Origin: VRUE01 sp035318745
Lineage (GTDB): Bacteria; Actinomycetota; Thermoleophilia; Solirubrobacterales; 70-9
DNA: 64,000 nt
Assembly (NCBI GenBank): GCA_035318745.1
Contig: DATHEA010000031.1
Span: 1 to 64,000 of the forward strand
Direction: 5' to 3'
Below the pieces are notes generated by a model that saw only the letters and a program-made list of their open reading frames with translations, was not told the origin of the DNA and searched no databases. The position numbers and the translations under genes are program-made. How positions within the stretch are numbered: position 1 is the stretch's first letter; each line of letters begins with the position of its first letter. This document shows positions 53,379 through 62,130 of the stretch, in pieces.

Positions 53379-54871
53379 CCCGTTACAGCCACCTGATCAC
53401 CGACGACAACCGCAAGTGGTGGACGCTCGGAGCGATGTGCTTCGCGCTGTTCATGATCATGCTCGACAACACCGTCGTGAACGTCGCGCTGCCCTCGATC
53501 CAGCGCGATCTCGGCGCCTCGATCTCCGGCCTCGAGTGGACGATCAACGGCTACACGCTGTCGTTCGCCGTTCTGCTGGCCACCGGGGGCCGGCTCGGCG
53601 ACATCTTCGGCCGCCGCCGCATGTTCCTCATCGGCGTCGTCATCTTCGCCCTCTCCTCGGCCACCGCCGGCCTCGCCCAGGGCGCCACCGACCTCGTCGC
53701 CAGCCGTGTGCTGCAGGGCGTCGGCGCGGCGCTGATGATGCCCGGCACGCTCTCGATCATCACCGACGCCTTCCCCGCCCACGAGCGCGGTAAGGCGATG
53801 GGCACCTGGGCCGGCGTCTCCGCCCTCGCCCTCGCCGTCGGACCCGTCCTCGGCGGATTCCTCACCGAGCACGTCAGCTGGCGGGCGATCTTCTACCTCA
53901 ACATCCCGGTCGCGATCGGCGCCGTCACGGCGACGCTGTTCGCAGTGCGCGAGTCGCGCGACACCACGGTCGGCCGCGAGGTCGACTACCTCGGCGTGGT
54001 AACGCTCACCACCAGCCTCACCGCGCTCGTCCTGGCCCTGGTCGAGGGCAACAGCTGGGGATGGGGCTCGGCCCCGATCGTCGGCCTGCTGGCCGCGGCA
54101 GTGCTGGGCGGATTGGCCTTCGTCTTCACCGAGTTGCGCGTCAAGGTGCCGATGGTCGAGTTCCGCTTCTTCGCCGACCGCAATTTCCTCGGCGCGGTGG
54201 TCGTTGCCCTGATCATCACCTTCGCGATGATGGGCGTCTTCTTCTTCCTCGCCCTCTACATGCAGGACATCCTCCGCTACTCGCCGCTGGAGGCGGGCAT
54301 CCGCTTCCTGCCTTCCACCCTGATGATCGTCGGCGTGGCGCCGGTCGCCGGCAGGCTCGCCGATCGCTTCGGCCCGCGCTGGCTGATCGTCGCCGGCCTC
54401 CTGATCCTCACCGCCTCGCTCTACAGCTTCACCGGGATCGCGGTGAACTCCGGCTACCTCGACCTTCTACCCGGCTTCATGCTGCTCGGCATCGGCATCG
54501 CGCTGACGATGTCGCCGATGACCAGCGCCGCGATGAACGCCGTCGCGGTGGAGAAAGCCGGCATCGCCTCCGGCGTCCTCTCGATGTTCCGCATGGTCGG
54601 CGGCAGCCTTGGCATCGCGATCTCTGGAGCGATCTTCCAGGGTGCGGCCGGGAGCAGCTTCGAGACGGCGAGCCCGCAACAGTTCGTCGACGGGCTGAGC
54701 AACGCGATGATGGTTTCGGCAGTAGTGGCGCTCGCCGGCGCGGTGATCGCTGCGTCGGCGATCCGCGCCAAGCCGAAGCGGATCAGCACGGAGGCGGTCG
54801 AGGCCGCCGTCAATCCCGGTGGCTCGGAGCTGGCCGCCCAGGAGGCAGAGCTAGCGGGGGCCAGGAGCTAG
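53375..54871 (+). CDS. MFS drug:H+ antiporter, DHA2 (EmrB/QacA) family
   Basis: 498 residues, 14 membrane spans expected. Motif A GGRLGDIFGRRRMF near residues 68-81, motif C-like GPVLGGFLTEHVSWRAIF near 150-170, and the first-span motif LDNTVVNVALPSIQRDLG. Efflux of hydrophobic compounds under MarR control is the usual role. TTG start overlapping the marR stop (TTGA). The 3' end overlaps the bioD coding end by 62 bp tail to tail. Confidence 0.9.
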   Translation: MTRYSHLITDDNRKWWTLGAMCFALFMIMLDNTVVNVALPSIQRDLGASISGLEWTINGYTLSFAVLLATGGRLGDIFGRRRMFLIGVVIFALSSATAGLAQGATDLVASRVLQGVGAALMMPGTLSIITDAFPAHERGKAMGTWAGVSALALAVGPVLGGFLTEHVSWRAIFYLNIPVAIGAVTATLFAVRESRDTTVGREVDYLGVVTLTTSLTALVLALVEGNSWGWGSAPIVGLLAAAVLGGLAFVFTELRVKVPMVEFRFFADRNFLGAVVVALIITFAMMGVFFFLALYMQDILRYSPLEAGIRFLPSTLMIVGVAPVAGRLADRFGPRWLIVAGLLILTASLYSFTGIAVNSGYLDLLPGFMLLGIGIALTMSPMTSAAMNAVAVEKAGIASGVLSMFRMVGGSLGIAISGAIFQGAAGSSFETASPQQFVDGLSNAMMVSAVVALAGAVIAASAIRAKPKRISTEAVEAAVNPGGSELAAQEAELAGARS

Positions 54872-55493
54872 GCGAGCTGAGGTCGAGGCGCGGCAGCGTC
54901 TCGACCTCGACCTTGCCCAGCACGGCGATGGTCTCACGGTTCGATTCTTCGATCTGGCCGGGTTTCTCCGGCCAGGGAGTGAGGACGACCGCCGCGACCT
55001 CGAGGCCGGCGGACCGCGCCGCCTCGATCGTCAGCAGGGTGTGGTTGATCGTGCCGAGGCCGGAGGAGGCTGCGATGACGAGCGGAAGCCCTAGGTCCGC
55101 TGCGAAGTCGCGGACGAGGTAGTCCGCGGCCAGTGGCACAAGCAATCCGCCGACCCCCTCGCAGACGAGCGCCTCGGAGTCGCCGGCCGCGGCGCGCGCC
55201 GCATCGAGCAGGCGCTCCGGCTGGATCTGCTCGCCGGCCAGGTCGGCCGCCAGATGCGGCGACATCGCCGGCGCGTATCGATAGGGGGTGATCTCATCGT
55301 CGCTCTGCTCGGAGCCCGCGGCACGGCGAAGCAGCGCGTGGTCGGCCTCGCCCTCGTCGTTCTCGAGCCCCGTCACTGCCGGCTTAAAGACGGTCACCTG
55401 CTTACCGTCGTTTGAGAGCGTGTGGGCGATCGCGGCGGCGACCACCGTCTTGCCGACCTCGGTGCCCGTCCCGGTTACGAAGACGCCCTCCAC
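54810..55493 (-). CDS. bioD: Dethiobiotin synthetase
   Basis: ATP-dependent closure of the ureido ring of dethiobiotin. 227 residues. P-loop GTGTEVGKTVVAAA near residues 8-21, FKPAVTG, and the EGVGGLLVPL motif. GTG start 6 bp downstream of the bioF stop, so it is the last gene of bioB-bioF-bioD. Its last 20 residues (SSWPPLALPPGRPAPSHRD) read through the end of the MFS gene. Confidence 0.93.
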   Translation of the reverse strand: MEGVFVTGTGTEVGKTVVAAAIAHTLSNDGKQVTVFKPAVTGLENDEGEADHALLRRAAGSEQSDDEITPYRYAPAMSPHLAADLAGEQIQPERLLDAARAAAGDSEALVCEGVGGLLVPLAADYLVRDFAADLGLPLVIAASSGLGTINHTLLTIEAARSAGLEVAAVVLTPWPEKPGQIEESNRETIAVLGKVEVETLPRLDLSSPSSWPPLALPPGRPAPSHRD

Positions 55494-55499
55494 GGGCGC

Positions 55500-56699
55500 T
55501 CAGGCGGCTACCGGAAGCGAACCGGTCGCCCACGGCGCGGCAATTCCCAGCTCGCGTGCCGCCTCGCCAGTCAGCCTTGCGGCGTCGCGCAGATCCGCCG
55601 GCTCGTGCGTCGCCATCACGCTGAAGCGCAGCCGCGAGGATCCCGGCGGCACGGTAGGGGGGCGGATCCCCTGGGCGAAGACCCCGCGCTCGAGCAGCCG
55701 CTCGCACAGCTCCATCGTCCGCCCTGCGTCGCCGACTTCGAGCGGCACGATCTGGCTCTGCCCGCCACCCGCGGCCAAGCCCTCGGCGACAAGGCCTTCC
55801 CGCAACGTTGCGGCGTTGGCGCTCAGGGCCCGCACGCGCTCCGGCTCGGCTTCGAGCAGCTCCAGCGCCGCCAGCGCCGCCGCGAGCACGGGCGGTGGCA
55901 GCGCCGTGGAGAAGATGAAGGAGCGCGCCGTGTTGAGCAGGTACTCGCTCAGCTCGCTGCTCGCGCAAACGTAGGCGCCGTAGGAGGCGAGCGCCTTGCC
56001 CAGCGTTCCCACCACCAAGTCAACCTCCTCGCTCAGCCCGGCGGCGGCCACCGAGCCGCGCCCGCCCGGGCCCATGGCGCCGGTTGCGTGCGCCTCGTCG
56101 ACCATCAACCGGCAATCGTGGGTACGGGCCAGCCAGGCCAGATCCTCGAGCGGAGCGACGTCTCCGTCCATCGAGAAGACACCGTCGGTGACGATCAGCG
56201 AAGCACGCTGTCCCGCCTCGCTCAGCCCCCAGGCGAGGTGCTCGACGTCGCCATGGCGGTAGACGAAGGTCTCCGCCCGGGCGAGGCGACAGCCGTCGAC
56301 GATGCTGGCGTGGTTGAGCTCGTCGGAGAAGATGACCGTGTCGCGACCGGCGAGCGCCGAGATCGCGCCGACGTTCGCCAGGTAGCCGGAGCCGAACAGC
56401 AGCGCCGCCCCGTAGCCCTTGAAGGCGGCAAGCCGCTCCTCCAGCCGCCGATGCGGTGCCATGGTGCCCGAGATCAGCCGCGAGGCGCCGGCGCCGGCGC
56501 CCCAGCCGAGCGCCGCCTCGGCAGCCGCCTCGCGCACCCTGGGGTGGTCGGCCAGGCCCAGGTAGTTGTTCGAGCAGAGCAGCAGCACCGGCTCTCCGTC
56601 GAGCTGAACGCGTGGCCCCTGCGCCCCTTCGATCAGTCGCAGCCGGCGGTGGAGCCCGCTCGCGCGAAGCTCCTCGAGCCGGCTTTCGATATCTGTCAT
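55500..56699 (-). CDS. bioF: 8-amino-7-oxononanoate synthase
   Basis: PLP enzyme that condenses pimeloyl-ACP or -CoA with alanine. 399 residues. Conserved LCSNNYLGLADHP, the PLP-contact DEAHATGAMGPGGRG, and the Schiff-base Lys in TLGKALASYGAY near residue 237. It starts 64 bp downstream of bioB; the gap holds only GC-rich sequence. Confidence 0.95.
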   Translation of the reverse strand: MTDIESRLEELRASGLHRRLRLIEGAQGPRVQLDGEPVLLLCSNNYLGLADHPRVREAAAEAALGWGAGAGASRLISGTMAPHRRLEERLAAFKGYGAALLFGSGYLANVGAISALAGRDTVIFSDELNHASIVDGCRLARAETFVYRHGDVEHLAWGLSEAGQRASLIVTDGVFSMDGDVAPLEDLAWLARTHDCRLMVDEAHATGAMGPGGRGSVAAAGLSEEVDLVVGTLGKALASYGAYVCASSELSEYLLNTARSFIFSTALPPPVLAAALAALELLEAEPERVRALSANAATLREGLVAEGLAAGGGQSQIVPLEVGDAGRTMELCERLLERGVFAQGIRPPTVPPGSSRLRFSVMATHEPADLRDAARLTGEAARELGIAAPWATGSLPVAA

Positions 56700-56763
56700 C
56701 GCAACAGGGTGGGTCCGGCCGCCCCCGGACGCGGGAGCGCGGGCGCGTGGCTTCCGGTGATCA

Positions 56764-57912
56764 TTAGCGCGCCCGTGCGGGAGCAGAGGAGGCGGCCGTT
56801 GGATAGGCTGGCGGCTTCTTCGTCTTCTTGATCACCCGCAGCTGGGTCGAGGGGTCCCAGAAGTTGGCTTCGTCCTGGCTGTCGATCAGCTCGTCGATCG
56901 GGGTCTCGGGCGTCTCGCCCTCGAGCCAGCCGGAGCGGTTGTCGGGGCGCGGGTTGGCTCCGTTGTCGGGCTGGCGGGCCACGTTCAGGCCCAGCTCCTC
57001 GAACATCGCCCGGTCGTCCTCGGGCTCGGCGCCGAGGGTGGTGAGGAAGTTGCCCATCATCACTCCGTTGAGGCCCGCCTTGACGGCCAGCGGCTGCAGC
57101 TCGCCGAGGTTCTCGACCCGGCCGCCACAGAGGCGGAAGAGCGCGCCGGGGATGATCAGGCGGAAGATCGCCACCCACTTGATCACGTCCCAGGGGTCCA
57201 TCAGCGGGCGGTCGCCGAACTTGGTCCCGTCGCGCGGGTTGAGCAGGTTGATCGGCACCGAGTCCGGCTCCAGCTCGGAGAGCTCGAAGGCCATCTCGAC
57301 CCGCTGCCGCGGCGACTCGCCGAGGTTGAGGATGCCGCCGACGCAGGTCTCCAGGCCAGCCTCCTTGACCGCGTCGATCGTCCGCAGCCGGCCCTCGTAG
57401 CGGACCGTGCTGGAGACCTCCGGGTAGTAGGAGCGCGAGGACTCGACGTTGTGGTGGACGCGCTGGATACCCGCCTCGCGCAGCCGCTTGGCGCGATCGC
57501 CGGACATGTGCCCGATCGAGGCGCAGCGCTTGAGGTTGGTGTGCTCGGAGACCAGCTTCGCCCCCTCGACGATCTTCTCGAAGTCGCGCTTGGAGAGGCC
57601 CTGCCCCTGGGTGACCATGCAGAAGCGGTGCGCGCCCGCCGCCTCTGCCGCCCGCGCGTGCTCGAGGATCTGCTCGGGCTCCATCATCGCGTGCATCGGG
57701 GTGTCCGCCTCGGCGTAGCGGGACTGGGCGCAGAAGCCGCAGTCCTCGGCGCAGCCGCCCGACTTGGCGTTGACCAGCGAGCACATGTCGGTCGAGTCGC
57801 CGAAGTTCTCCTTGCGCACTGCCCAGGCGCGCTCGACCAGCTCGCCGATCTCCTCGTGGTCGCTCAGCTCGCCGAGCGCCAGCGCTTCATCGAAAGAGAC
57901 CAGGGACGGCAT
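56764..57912 (-). CDS. bioB: Biotin synthase
   Basis: Radical SAM enzyme inserting sulfur into dethiobiotin. 382 residues. The 4Fe-4S motif C54-x3-C58-x2-C61 in GGCAEDCGFCAQS; the 2Fe-2S ligands include Cys in RFCMVTQG and KRCASIGH. The C-terminal 40-50 residues exceed the usual length and are Pro/Ala-rich. ATG start with TAGCCT (plus coordinates 57922-57927) 9 nt upstream. First gene of bioB-bioF-bioD. Confidence 0.95.
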   Translation of the reverse strand: MPSLVSFDEALALGELSDHEEIGELVERAWAVRKENFGDSTDMCSLVNAKSGGCAEDCGFCAQSRYAEADTPMHAMMEPEQILEHARAAEAAGAHRFCMVTQGQGLSKRDFEKIVEGAKLVSEHTNLKRCASIGHMSGDRAKRLREAGIQRVHHNVESSRSYYPEVSSTVRYEGRLRTIDAVKEAGLETCVGGILNLGESPRQRVEMAFELSELEPDSVPINLLNPRDGTKFGDRPLMDPWDVIKWVAIFRLIIPGALFRLCGGRVENLGELQPLAVKAGLNGVMMGNFLTTLGAEPEDDRAMFEELGLNVARQPDNGANPRPDNRSGWLEGETPETPIDELIDSQDEANFWDPSTQLRVIKKTKKPPAYPTAASSAPARAR

Positions 57913-57974
57913 TCGGGCGCAAGGCTAGGAATCGCCCCGGACGTTCGCGGTGGCGGCTCGTATGGTTCGTCGGC

Positions 57975-59096
57975 GTGGCGGCGGCGACTACGAGGCGCAG
58001 GCGAATCGCGGCCGGCGCGGTATGCGGACTTGCGGCGGGGGCCTTCGCCTTCGGGGTGGCGCTCAGTGATCGTTCCCCGCCGCGGCCGAGCGTTGCCAGC
58101 GGGCTCTCGGCGGGCCAGCTCGTCGGGCAGCGCATCGTGCTCGGCTTCGCCGGCACCCAGCCGCCGGCGATGGTCGAACGGATGATCCGTGCCGGGGAGA
58201 TCGCCGGTGTGGTCCTCTTCGCCGACAACCTGCCGAGCCGGAGCGCCGGCCGGCAACTGATCCGGCGCCTGCAGGCGATCCCGCGACCGCCGGGCCTGCG
58301 CGACCCCTTGCTGGTGATGACGGACCAGGAGGGCGGCTTGGTCAAGCGGATCGACGGAGCGCCGACCGTTTCGGCGCGCGCGATGGGCGCCCGTGGCGCG
58401 GCATTCAGCGTCGATCAGGGACGTCGCGCCGCCGCCGACCTGCGCGACGTCGGCGTCAACGTCGATCTCGCCCCGGTCCTCGACGTCGCCCGTCCCGGCG
58501 GGACGATCGCCGAAACCGATCGCGGCTTCGGCTCAACTGCAGCTGAGGTCGCGGCGACCGCGGTTCCCTTTGCCGCGGCGTTGCAAAGCGGTGGCGTTGC
58601 GGCGACCGGCAAGCATTTCCCGGGTCTGGGATTGGCTCGCGTCAACACCGACGATGCGGTCCAGCGCATCGGCCTCTCCAAATCGACGCTGCGCGAAGTC
58701 GACGAGGCTCCCTACCGGCGCTTCGTCGAAGTCGGCGGTGACATGGTGATGCTCAGCACCGCGATCTACCCGGCTCTCTGGCCACGGCCGGCGGCTTTCT
58801 CCCGTCCCATGGCCACCGGCGAGCTGCGCGAACGGCTCGGCTTCAAGGGCGTATCGATCACCGACGCCCTCGACACCGTGGCCGTCAAGGCCTTCGGAGG
58901 ACCCGTCAAAGTGGGCTCAGCAGCAGCACGCGCCGGAACCGACTTGCTCCTCTACACCGATCCAGCTGAAGCCGTTGATGTCCACAGGGCATTGCTGCAC
59001 CATCTGCGCGCGGGCACCCTCTCCCGCTCCTCCTTCGAAGAATCGGTGCAGCGCATCCTGAGCCTGCGCCACGAGCTGAAGAGCCCATCCGGGTAG
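57975..59096 (+). CDS. Secreted GH3 beta-N-acetylhexosaminidase-like protein (NagZ-like)
   Basis: 373 residues with an N-terminal signal or anchor (AAGAVCGLAAGAFAFGVAL). The GH3 barrel is complete: TDQEGGLVKRIDGAP, VNVDLAPVLDVA, and GKHFPGLGLARVNTDDAV. The presumed nucleophile Asp lies in SITDALDT. The flexible NagZ loop KHFPGHG-x-T-x-x-D-S-H is altered: the first loop His is Leu and the catalytic-dyad His is absent (DDA), so activity may differ. TATGGT (57961-57966) lies 8 nt before the GTG. The last four residues are encoded by a palindrome arm. Confidence 0.85.
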   Translation: MAAATTRRRRIAAGAVCGLAAGAFAFGVALSDRSPPRPSVASGLSAGQLVGQRIVLGFAGTQPPAMVERMIRAGEIAGVVLFADNLPSRSAGRQLIRRLQAIPRPPGLRDPLLVMTDQEGGLVKRIDGAPTVSARAMGARGAAFSVDQGRRAAADLRDVGVNVDLAPVLDVARPGGTIAETDRGFGSTAAEVAATAVPFAAALQSGGVAATGKHFPGLGLARVNTDDAVQRIGLSKSTLREVDEAPYRRFVEVGGDMVMLSTAIYPALWPRPAAFSRPMATGELRERLGFKGVSITDALDTVAVKAFGGPVKVGSAAARAGTDLLLYTDPAEAVDVHRALLHHLRAGTLSRSSFEESVQRILSLRHELKSPSG

Positions 59097-59194
59097 GGCC
59101 GAAACGTCTTGTACTTTTTCGGCGTGGGCTTCGGGCGACAGCCCCAACACGCCCCACCGAAAAAGTTAAGTGGAGGCCCTACCCGGATGGGCTC
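59081..59194. repeat. Nested palindrome spanning the 3' ends of two convergent genes
   Basis: Outer arms 59081-59100 (GAGCCCATCCGGGTAGGGCC) and 59175-59194 are perfect complements over 20 bp. A second pair ACTTTTTCGG / CCGAAAAAGT (59113-59122, 59157-59166) lies inside, with GGGCT/AGCCC further in. The plus-strand NagZ-like stop is in the left arm and the right arm encodes part of the C-terminus of the minus-strand GGDEF protein. Likely also a bidirectional terminator. Confidence 0.85.
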
Positions 59195-60647
59195 TCCCCG
59201 CCGCCACCGCAGTCCCGGCCACCCGCACCGAATCTCGCCCCGCCCGCTTCGCTTCGTACATCGCATCGTCGGCCGCCGAGAGCACCGAGTCATAGCTCTC
59301 CGTTCCTGGTCCGAAGGTCGCAATCCCGATGCTGGCGGTGACGGGTGGCGCCGCCTCGCCCGGCAAGACGTGTAGGCGGATGGCGGTTGCGATCGCGTCG
59401 GCGATGTCCTCGGCCTCGTCGAGATCGCAGCGCGGCAGCGCGATCGCGAACTCGTCGCCGCCCAGCCGCGCCACCACGTCGGTGACCCGCATCCGCGCGC
59501 TCAGCACCTCGGCGATGTCGGCGATCACGCGGTCCCCGACCGGGTGGCCAAGCGTGTCGTTGACCTGCTTGAAGTGGTCGAGGTCGAGCATCAGCACCGC
59601 CCCGACCGTCCTCTCGCGACGGCTGCGCGCCAGCTCGGTGCGCAGGTCCTCGCCGAAACGGCGTCGGTTTTTCAGTCCCGTCAGCGGGTCGTGGCTCGCC
59701 TGCTGCTCGAGGTCCTGCATCCGCTCGGTGCGGCTCCAGACCAGGACCAGGGCGGCCAGCAGTACCGCCAGCGCCAGGCCGAAGAGGGCGATCAGCGCGG
59801 GCAGGCCGATCCCGGGTCCGCTCGGATCGTGCACCACCAGCAGCCAGGAGCGGTCGGCGATACGGAGCGGCGCGGCGGCCGATTCGTCACGCGCCAGGTG
59901 GGGGCCCGCGATCGTGTGCCCGCCCTCGACCAGCTGCACCTGGACGCCGTCCGAGAGTGCCGAGGCCGCCGCGGCGGTCAGGTTGGGCACGTGGAAGGAG
60001 CCGATCGCAAAGCCGGTCAGGGCCGCCCGTCGCTCAGCCACCGTCGCGGTCGCCGCGCCGTCGCGGTAGACGGGGCGGAACACGTTGATGCCGGTGCCGC
60101 CGATCGGCAGGTGGAAGACCCGGGTCGCGGTCGGCTTGCCGCTATCGCGGGCCTGGCGGATGAAAGGAGCGCGCTCGGAGTCGGAGCCGAGGTCGTATCC
60201 GAGCGGCGGCTTCAGTTTGCTGTCGGAGGCTCCGAAGAGCAGCGGGTAGTAGTGGGCGCGCACACGGTCGCGGCGGAATCCGAGTCCGGCGCGTTCGACG
60301 ATCGGGTAGCCGTGCCGGCGTTCGAACTGCCCCCGGTTGGAGCCGGGGACCGAGAGCAGCAGCCCGGTGCCCGAGAGGGCGCCGTTGGCGAGCAGCGAGT
60401 CGGCCATGACGTCGAACTTGTGGTGAGTGAGCCGGCTGACGGCCTGGTAGAAAGCGGCGGCGCTGGCGAGCTGCCCAACTGAGAGGCGGGCGACCGCTTC
60501 AACCTGCCGCGCCGAGCGCGACGCCTCGGAGCGCTGTAACTGGTCGAAGTTGCCCGTTTCACGGTCGTGAACGAGCGCCGCGATGGCAAGCGAGCCGACC
60601 GCGATCGCGGCAACAAGCGCATAGCCGAGCCAGAAGCGAAGACGCAT
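59166..60647 (-). CDS. Membrane diguanylate cyclase with CHASE-type sensor domain
   Basis: 493 residues from ATG 60647 (AAGAG about 5 nt upstream). First span FWLGYALVAAIAVGSLAIAAL, an extracytoplasmic CHASE-like domain of about 250 residues (HKFDVMADSLL, RERRHGYPIVERAG-like QFERRHGYPIVE), second span LPALIALFGLALAVLLAALVLVW, then a GGDEF domain. The signature RLGGDEFAIAL is intact, and R-V-T-D five residues before it forms the product-inhibition I-site. It makes cyclic di-GMP in response to an external ligand. The last residues read through the palindrome. Confidence 0.9.
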   Translation of the reverse strand: MRLRFWLGYALVAAIAVGSLAIAALVHDRETGNFDQLQRSEASRSARQVEAVARLSVGQLASAAAFYQAVSRLTHHKFDVMADSLLANGALSGTGLLLSVPGSNRGQFERRHGYPIVERAGLGFRRDRVRAHYYPLLFGASDSKLKPPLGYDLGSDSERAPFIRQARDSGKPTATRVFHLPIGGTGINVFRPVYRDGAATATVAERRAALTGFAIGSFHVPNLTAAAASALSDGVQVQLVEGGHTIAGPHLARDESAAAPLRIADRSWLLVVHDPSGPGIGLPALIALFGLALAVLLAALVLVWSRTERMQDLEQQASHDPLTGLKNRRRFGEDLRTELARSRRERTVGAVLMLDLDHFKQVNDTLGHPVGDRVIADIAEVLSARMRVTDVVARLGGDEFAIALPRCDLDEAEDIADAIATAIRLHVLPGEAAPPVTASIGIATFGPGTESYDSVLSAADDAMYEAKRAGRDSVRVAGTAVAAGRAHPGRAST

Positions 60648-60679
60648 ACTGCTCTTTTCGGCCAATCTGGCTGCGACCC

Positions 60680-61324
60680 TTACTCGACAGGAACGCTTGC
60701 AAGCGACTCCCACAGGTAGAGCGAGGCGAGGCTGCGGTGGGGACGCCAAGGCTCGCCGATCTCCAGCACCCGTTGTGGGGTCGGCATCTCCTTCAGGCCG
60801 TACTCGATCTGAATCGCTTTGCGGATGCCGAGGTCGCCCCCGGAGAGGACGTCGGGCCGCTCCAGATGGAAGAGCAGGAACATCTCTGCGGTCCACTGGC
60901 CGAGGCCACGCACCGCGACGATCTCCTCGATTGCCTCCTCGTCGGAGAGATCGCCGAGTCGGTCCAGCTCAAGCTCGCCGTCGAGTACATGGACGGCGAG
61001 GTCGCGGACGTACTCGACCTTGCGGCCGGAGAGGCCACAGCCGCGCAGGTCCTCCTCGCTTGCCTCCAGCAGCTGCTCGGGCGAGGGCGTGGAGCCGCCG
61101 AAGAGGTCGCAGACCCGCAGGTAGATGGTCCGCGCCGCTTTGGTCGACAGCTGCTGGCCGACGATCGCCCGCAGCAATGCTCCGTACGCGTCGGGAGGTT
61201 TTTCCTCGCTGCGCCGCCGCAAACGCGTCTTCAGGTCGATCTTGCCGATACGCTCGATCAGCGCCGCCATCGCCGGGTCGGCGGCGGCGAGAGCGGTGCG
61301 AGCATTGGAGCCCTTGGCGCTCAC
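60680..61324 (-). CDS. DNA-3-methyladenine glycosylase II (AlkA-like, HhH-GPD)
   Basis: 214 residues. GTG at 61324 overlaps the stop of the upstream hydratase gene (GTGA). Helix-hairpin-helix VRGLGQWTAEMFLLFHLERP followed by the catalytic Asp in SGGDLGIRKA. Excises alkylated purines. The AlkA N-terminal beta domain is absent, as in the compact bacterial and archaeal forms. Third gene of a biotinyl-domain, hydratase, glycosylase operon. Confidence 0.9.
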   Translation of the reverse strand: MSAKGSNARTALAAADPAMAALIERIGKIDLKTRLRRRSEEKPPDAYGALLRAIVGQQLSTKAARTIYLRVCDLFGGSTPSPEQLLEASEEDLRGCGLSGRKVEYVRDLAVHVLDGELELDRLGDLSDEEAIEEIVAVRGLGQWTAEMFLLFHLERPDVLSGGDLGIRKAIQIEYGLKEMPTPQRVLEIGEPWRPHRSLASLYLWESLASVPVE

Positions 61325-62130
61325 TGCCCCTTCCAGTGCGGCTTGCGCTTCTCGGCGAAGGCTTCGACGCCCTCGCGGAGGTCTGCGGAGGAGAAGCACG
61401 ATTCGCGCAGCGCGATCAGGCCGGCCTCCTGCTGCTCGCTGAGGAGCGGGTTCGAGTTGAGCACTTCGATCGCCCGTTTGTTGCCGCGAGTCGAGAGCGG
61501 CGCGTTGACGGCGATTTCCGCGGCCAGCTCCAGGGCTGCCGCCTCGAAGGCGTCGTCCTCGACCACCTCGTGCACCAGGCCGATCTGCTCGGCCCGCTCC
61601 GCCGCGAAGTTGCGCCCGGTCAGGAAGAGCTCCTTGGTTCGCGCCAGGCCGAGCGCGTCGATGAACTTGCGCAGGCCGGTGTGGCTGTAGACGAGGCCGA
61701 GCTTTGCCGGTGGCATGCCGAGCTTGGCGCCGGCGGCACAGATGCGCAGGTCGCAGGTCATCGCCAGCTCCAGCCCGCCGCCGAGGCAGTGGCCGTTGAT
61801 AGCCGCGACGGTCGGCCAGGGGTGAGCGGCGAGCGCTTCCATCGCGTCATGGAAAGGATGGGCCACCAGCGCCTCGGCGTCGCGTTCGAAGGTCTCGCGG
61901 GGGATCGAGGCGAGGTCGTAGCCGGCGGAGAAGGCCGGTGGGACGCCGGTGATCAGCACGCAACGGGTCTCGATTCCCTGGTTGAGTCGCGGCAGCGTCT
62001 CGGCCAGCGTGTCGAGGATCTCGTGGTCGAGCGCGTTGCGGCGCTCGGGATTGGAGATGCGGATGCGGGCGACGGCCTCGGCCGGATAGTCGAGAAGTAG
62101 CTTGCCCCCGGCGAGCTGCTCGCTACTCAC
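61321..62130 (-). CDS. Enoyl-CoA hydratase/isomerase family protein
   Basis: 269 residues. GTG at 62130 overlaps the stop of the biotinyl-domain gene. Crotonase fold: FSAGYDLASI, the oxyanion-hole segment INGHCLGGGLELAMTCDL with the first catalytic Glu position retained. The second Glu of classical hydratases is replaced in LGMPPAKLGLV, so the protein may be an isomerase, hydrolase or thioesterase rather than a hydratase. The upstream frame beyond 62130 overlaps the biotinyl gene and is not coding. Confidence 0.87.
   Translation of the reverse strand: MSSEQLAGGKLLLDYPAEAVARIRISNPERRNALDHEILDTLAETLPRLNQGIETRCVLITGVPPAFSAGYDLASIPRETFERDAEALVAHPFHDAMEALAAHPWPTVAAINGHCLGGGLELAMTCDLRICAAGAKLGMPPAKLGLVYSHTGLRKFIDALGLARTKELFLTGRNFAAERAEQIGLVHEVVEDDAFEAAALELAAEIAVNAPLSTRGNKRAIEVLNSNPLLSEQQEAGLIALRESCFSSADLREGVEAFAEKRKPHWKGQ

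Noticed and set aside
55422..56831. 469-residue plus-strand open frame over bioF
   Set aside because: Antisense shadow; bioF with complete PLP motifs lies on the other strand.
60697..62100. 467-residue plus-strand open frame over the AlkA-like and hydratase genes
   Set aside because: Arg/Pro-rich shadow of two overlapping minus-strand genes with clear family motifs.
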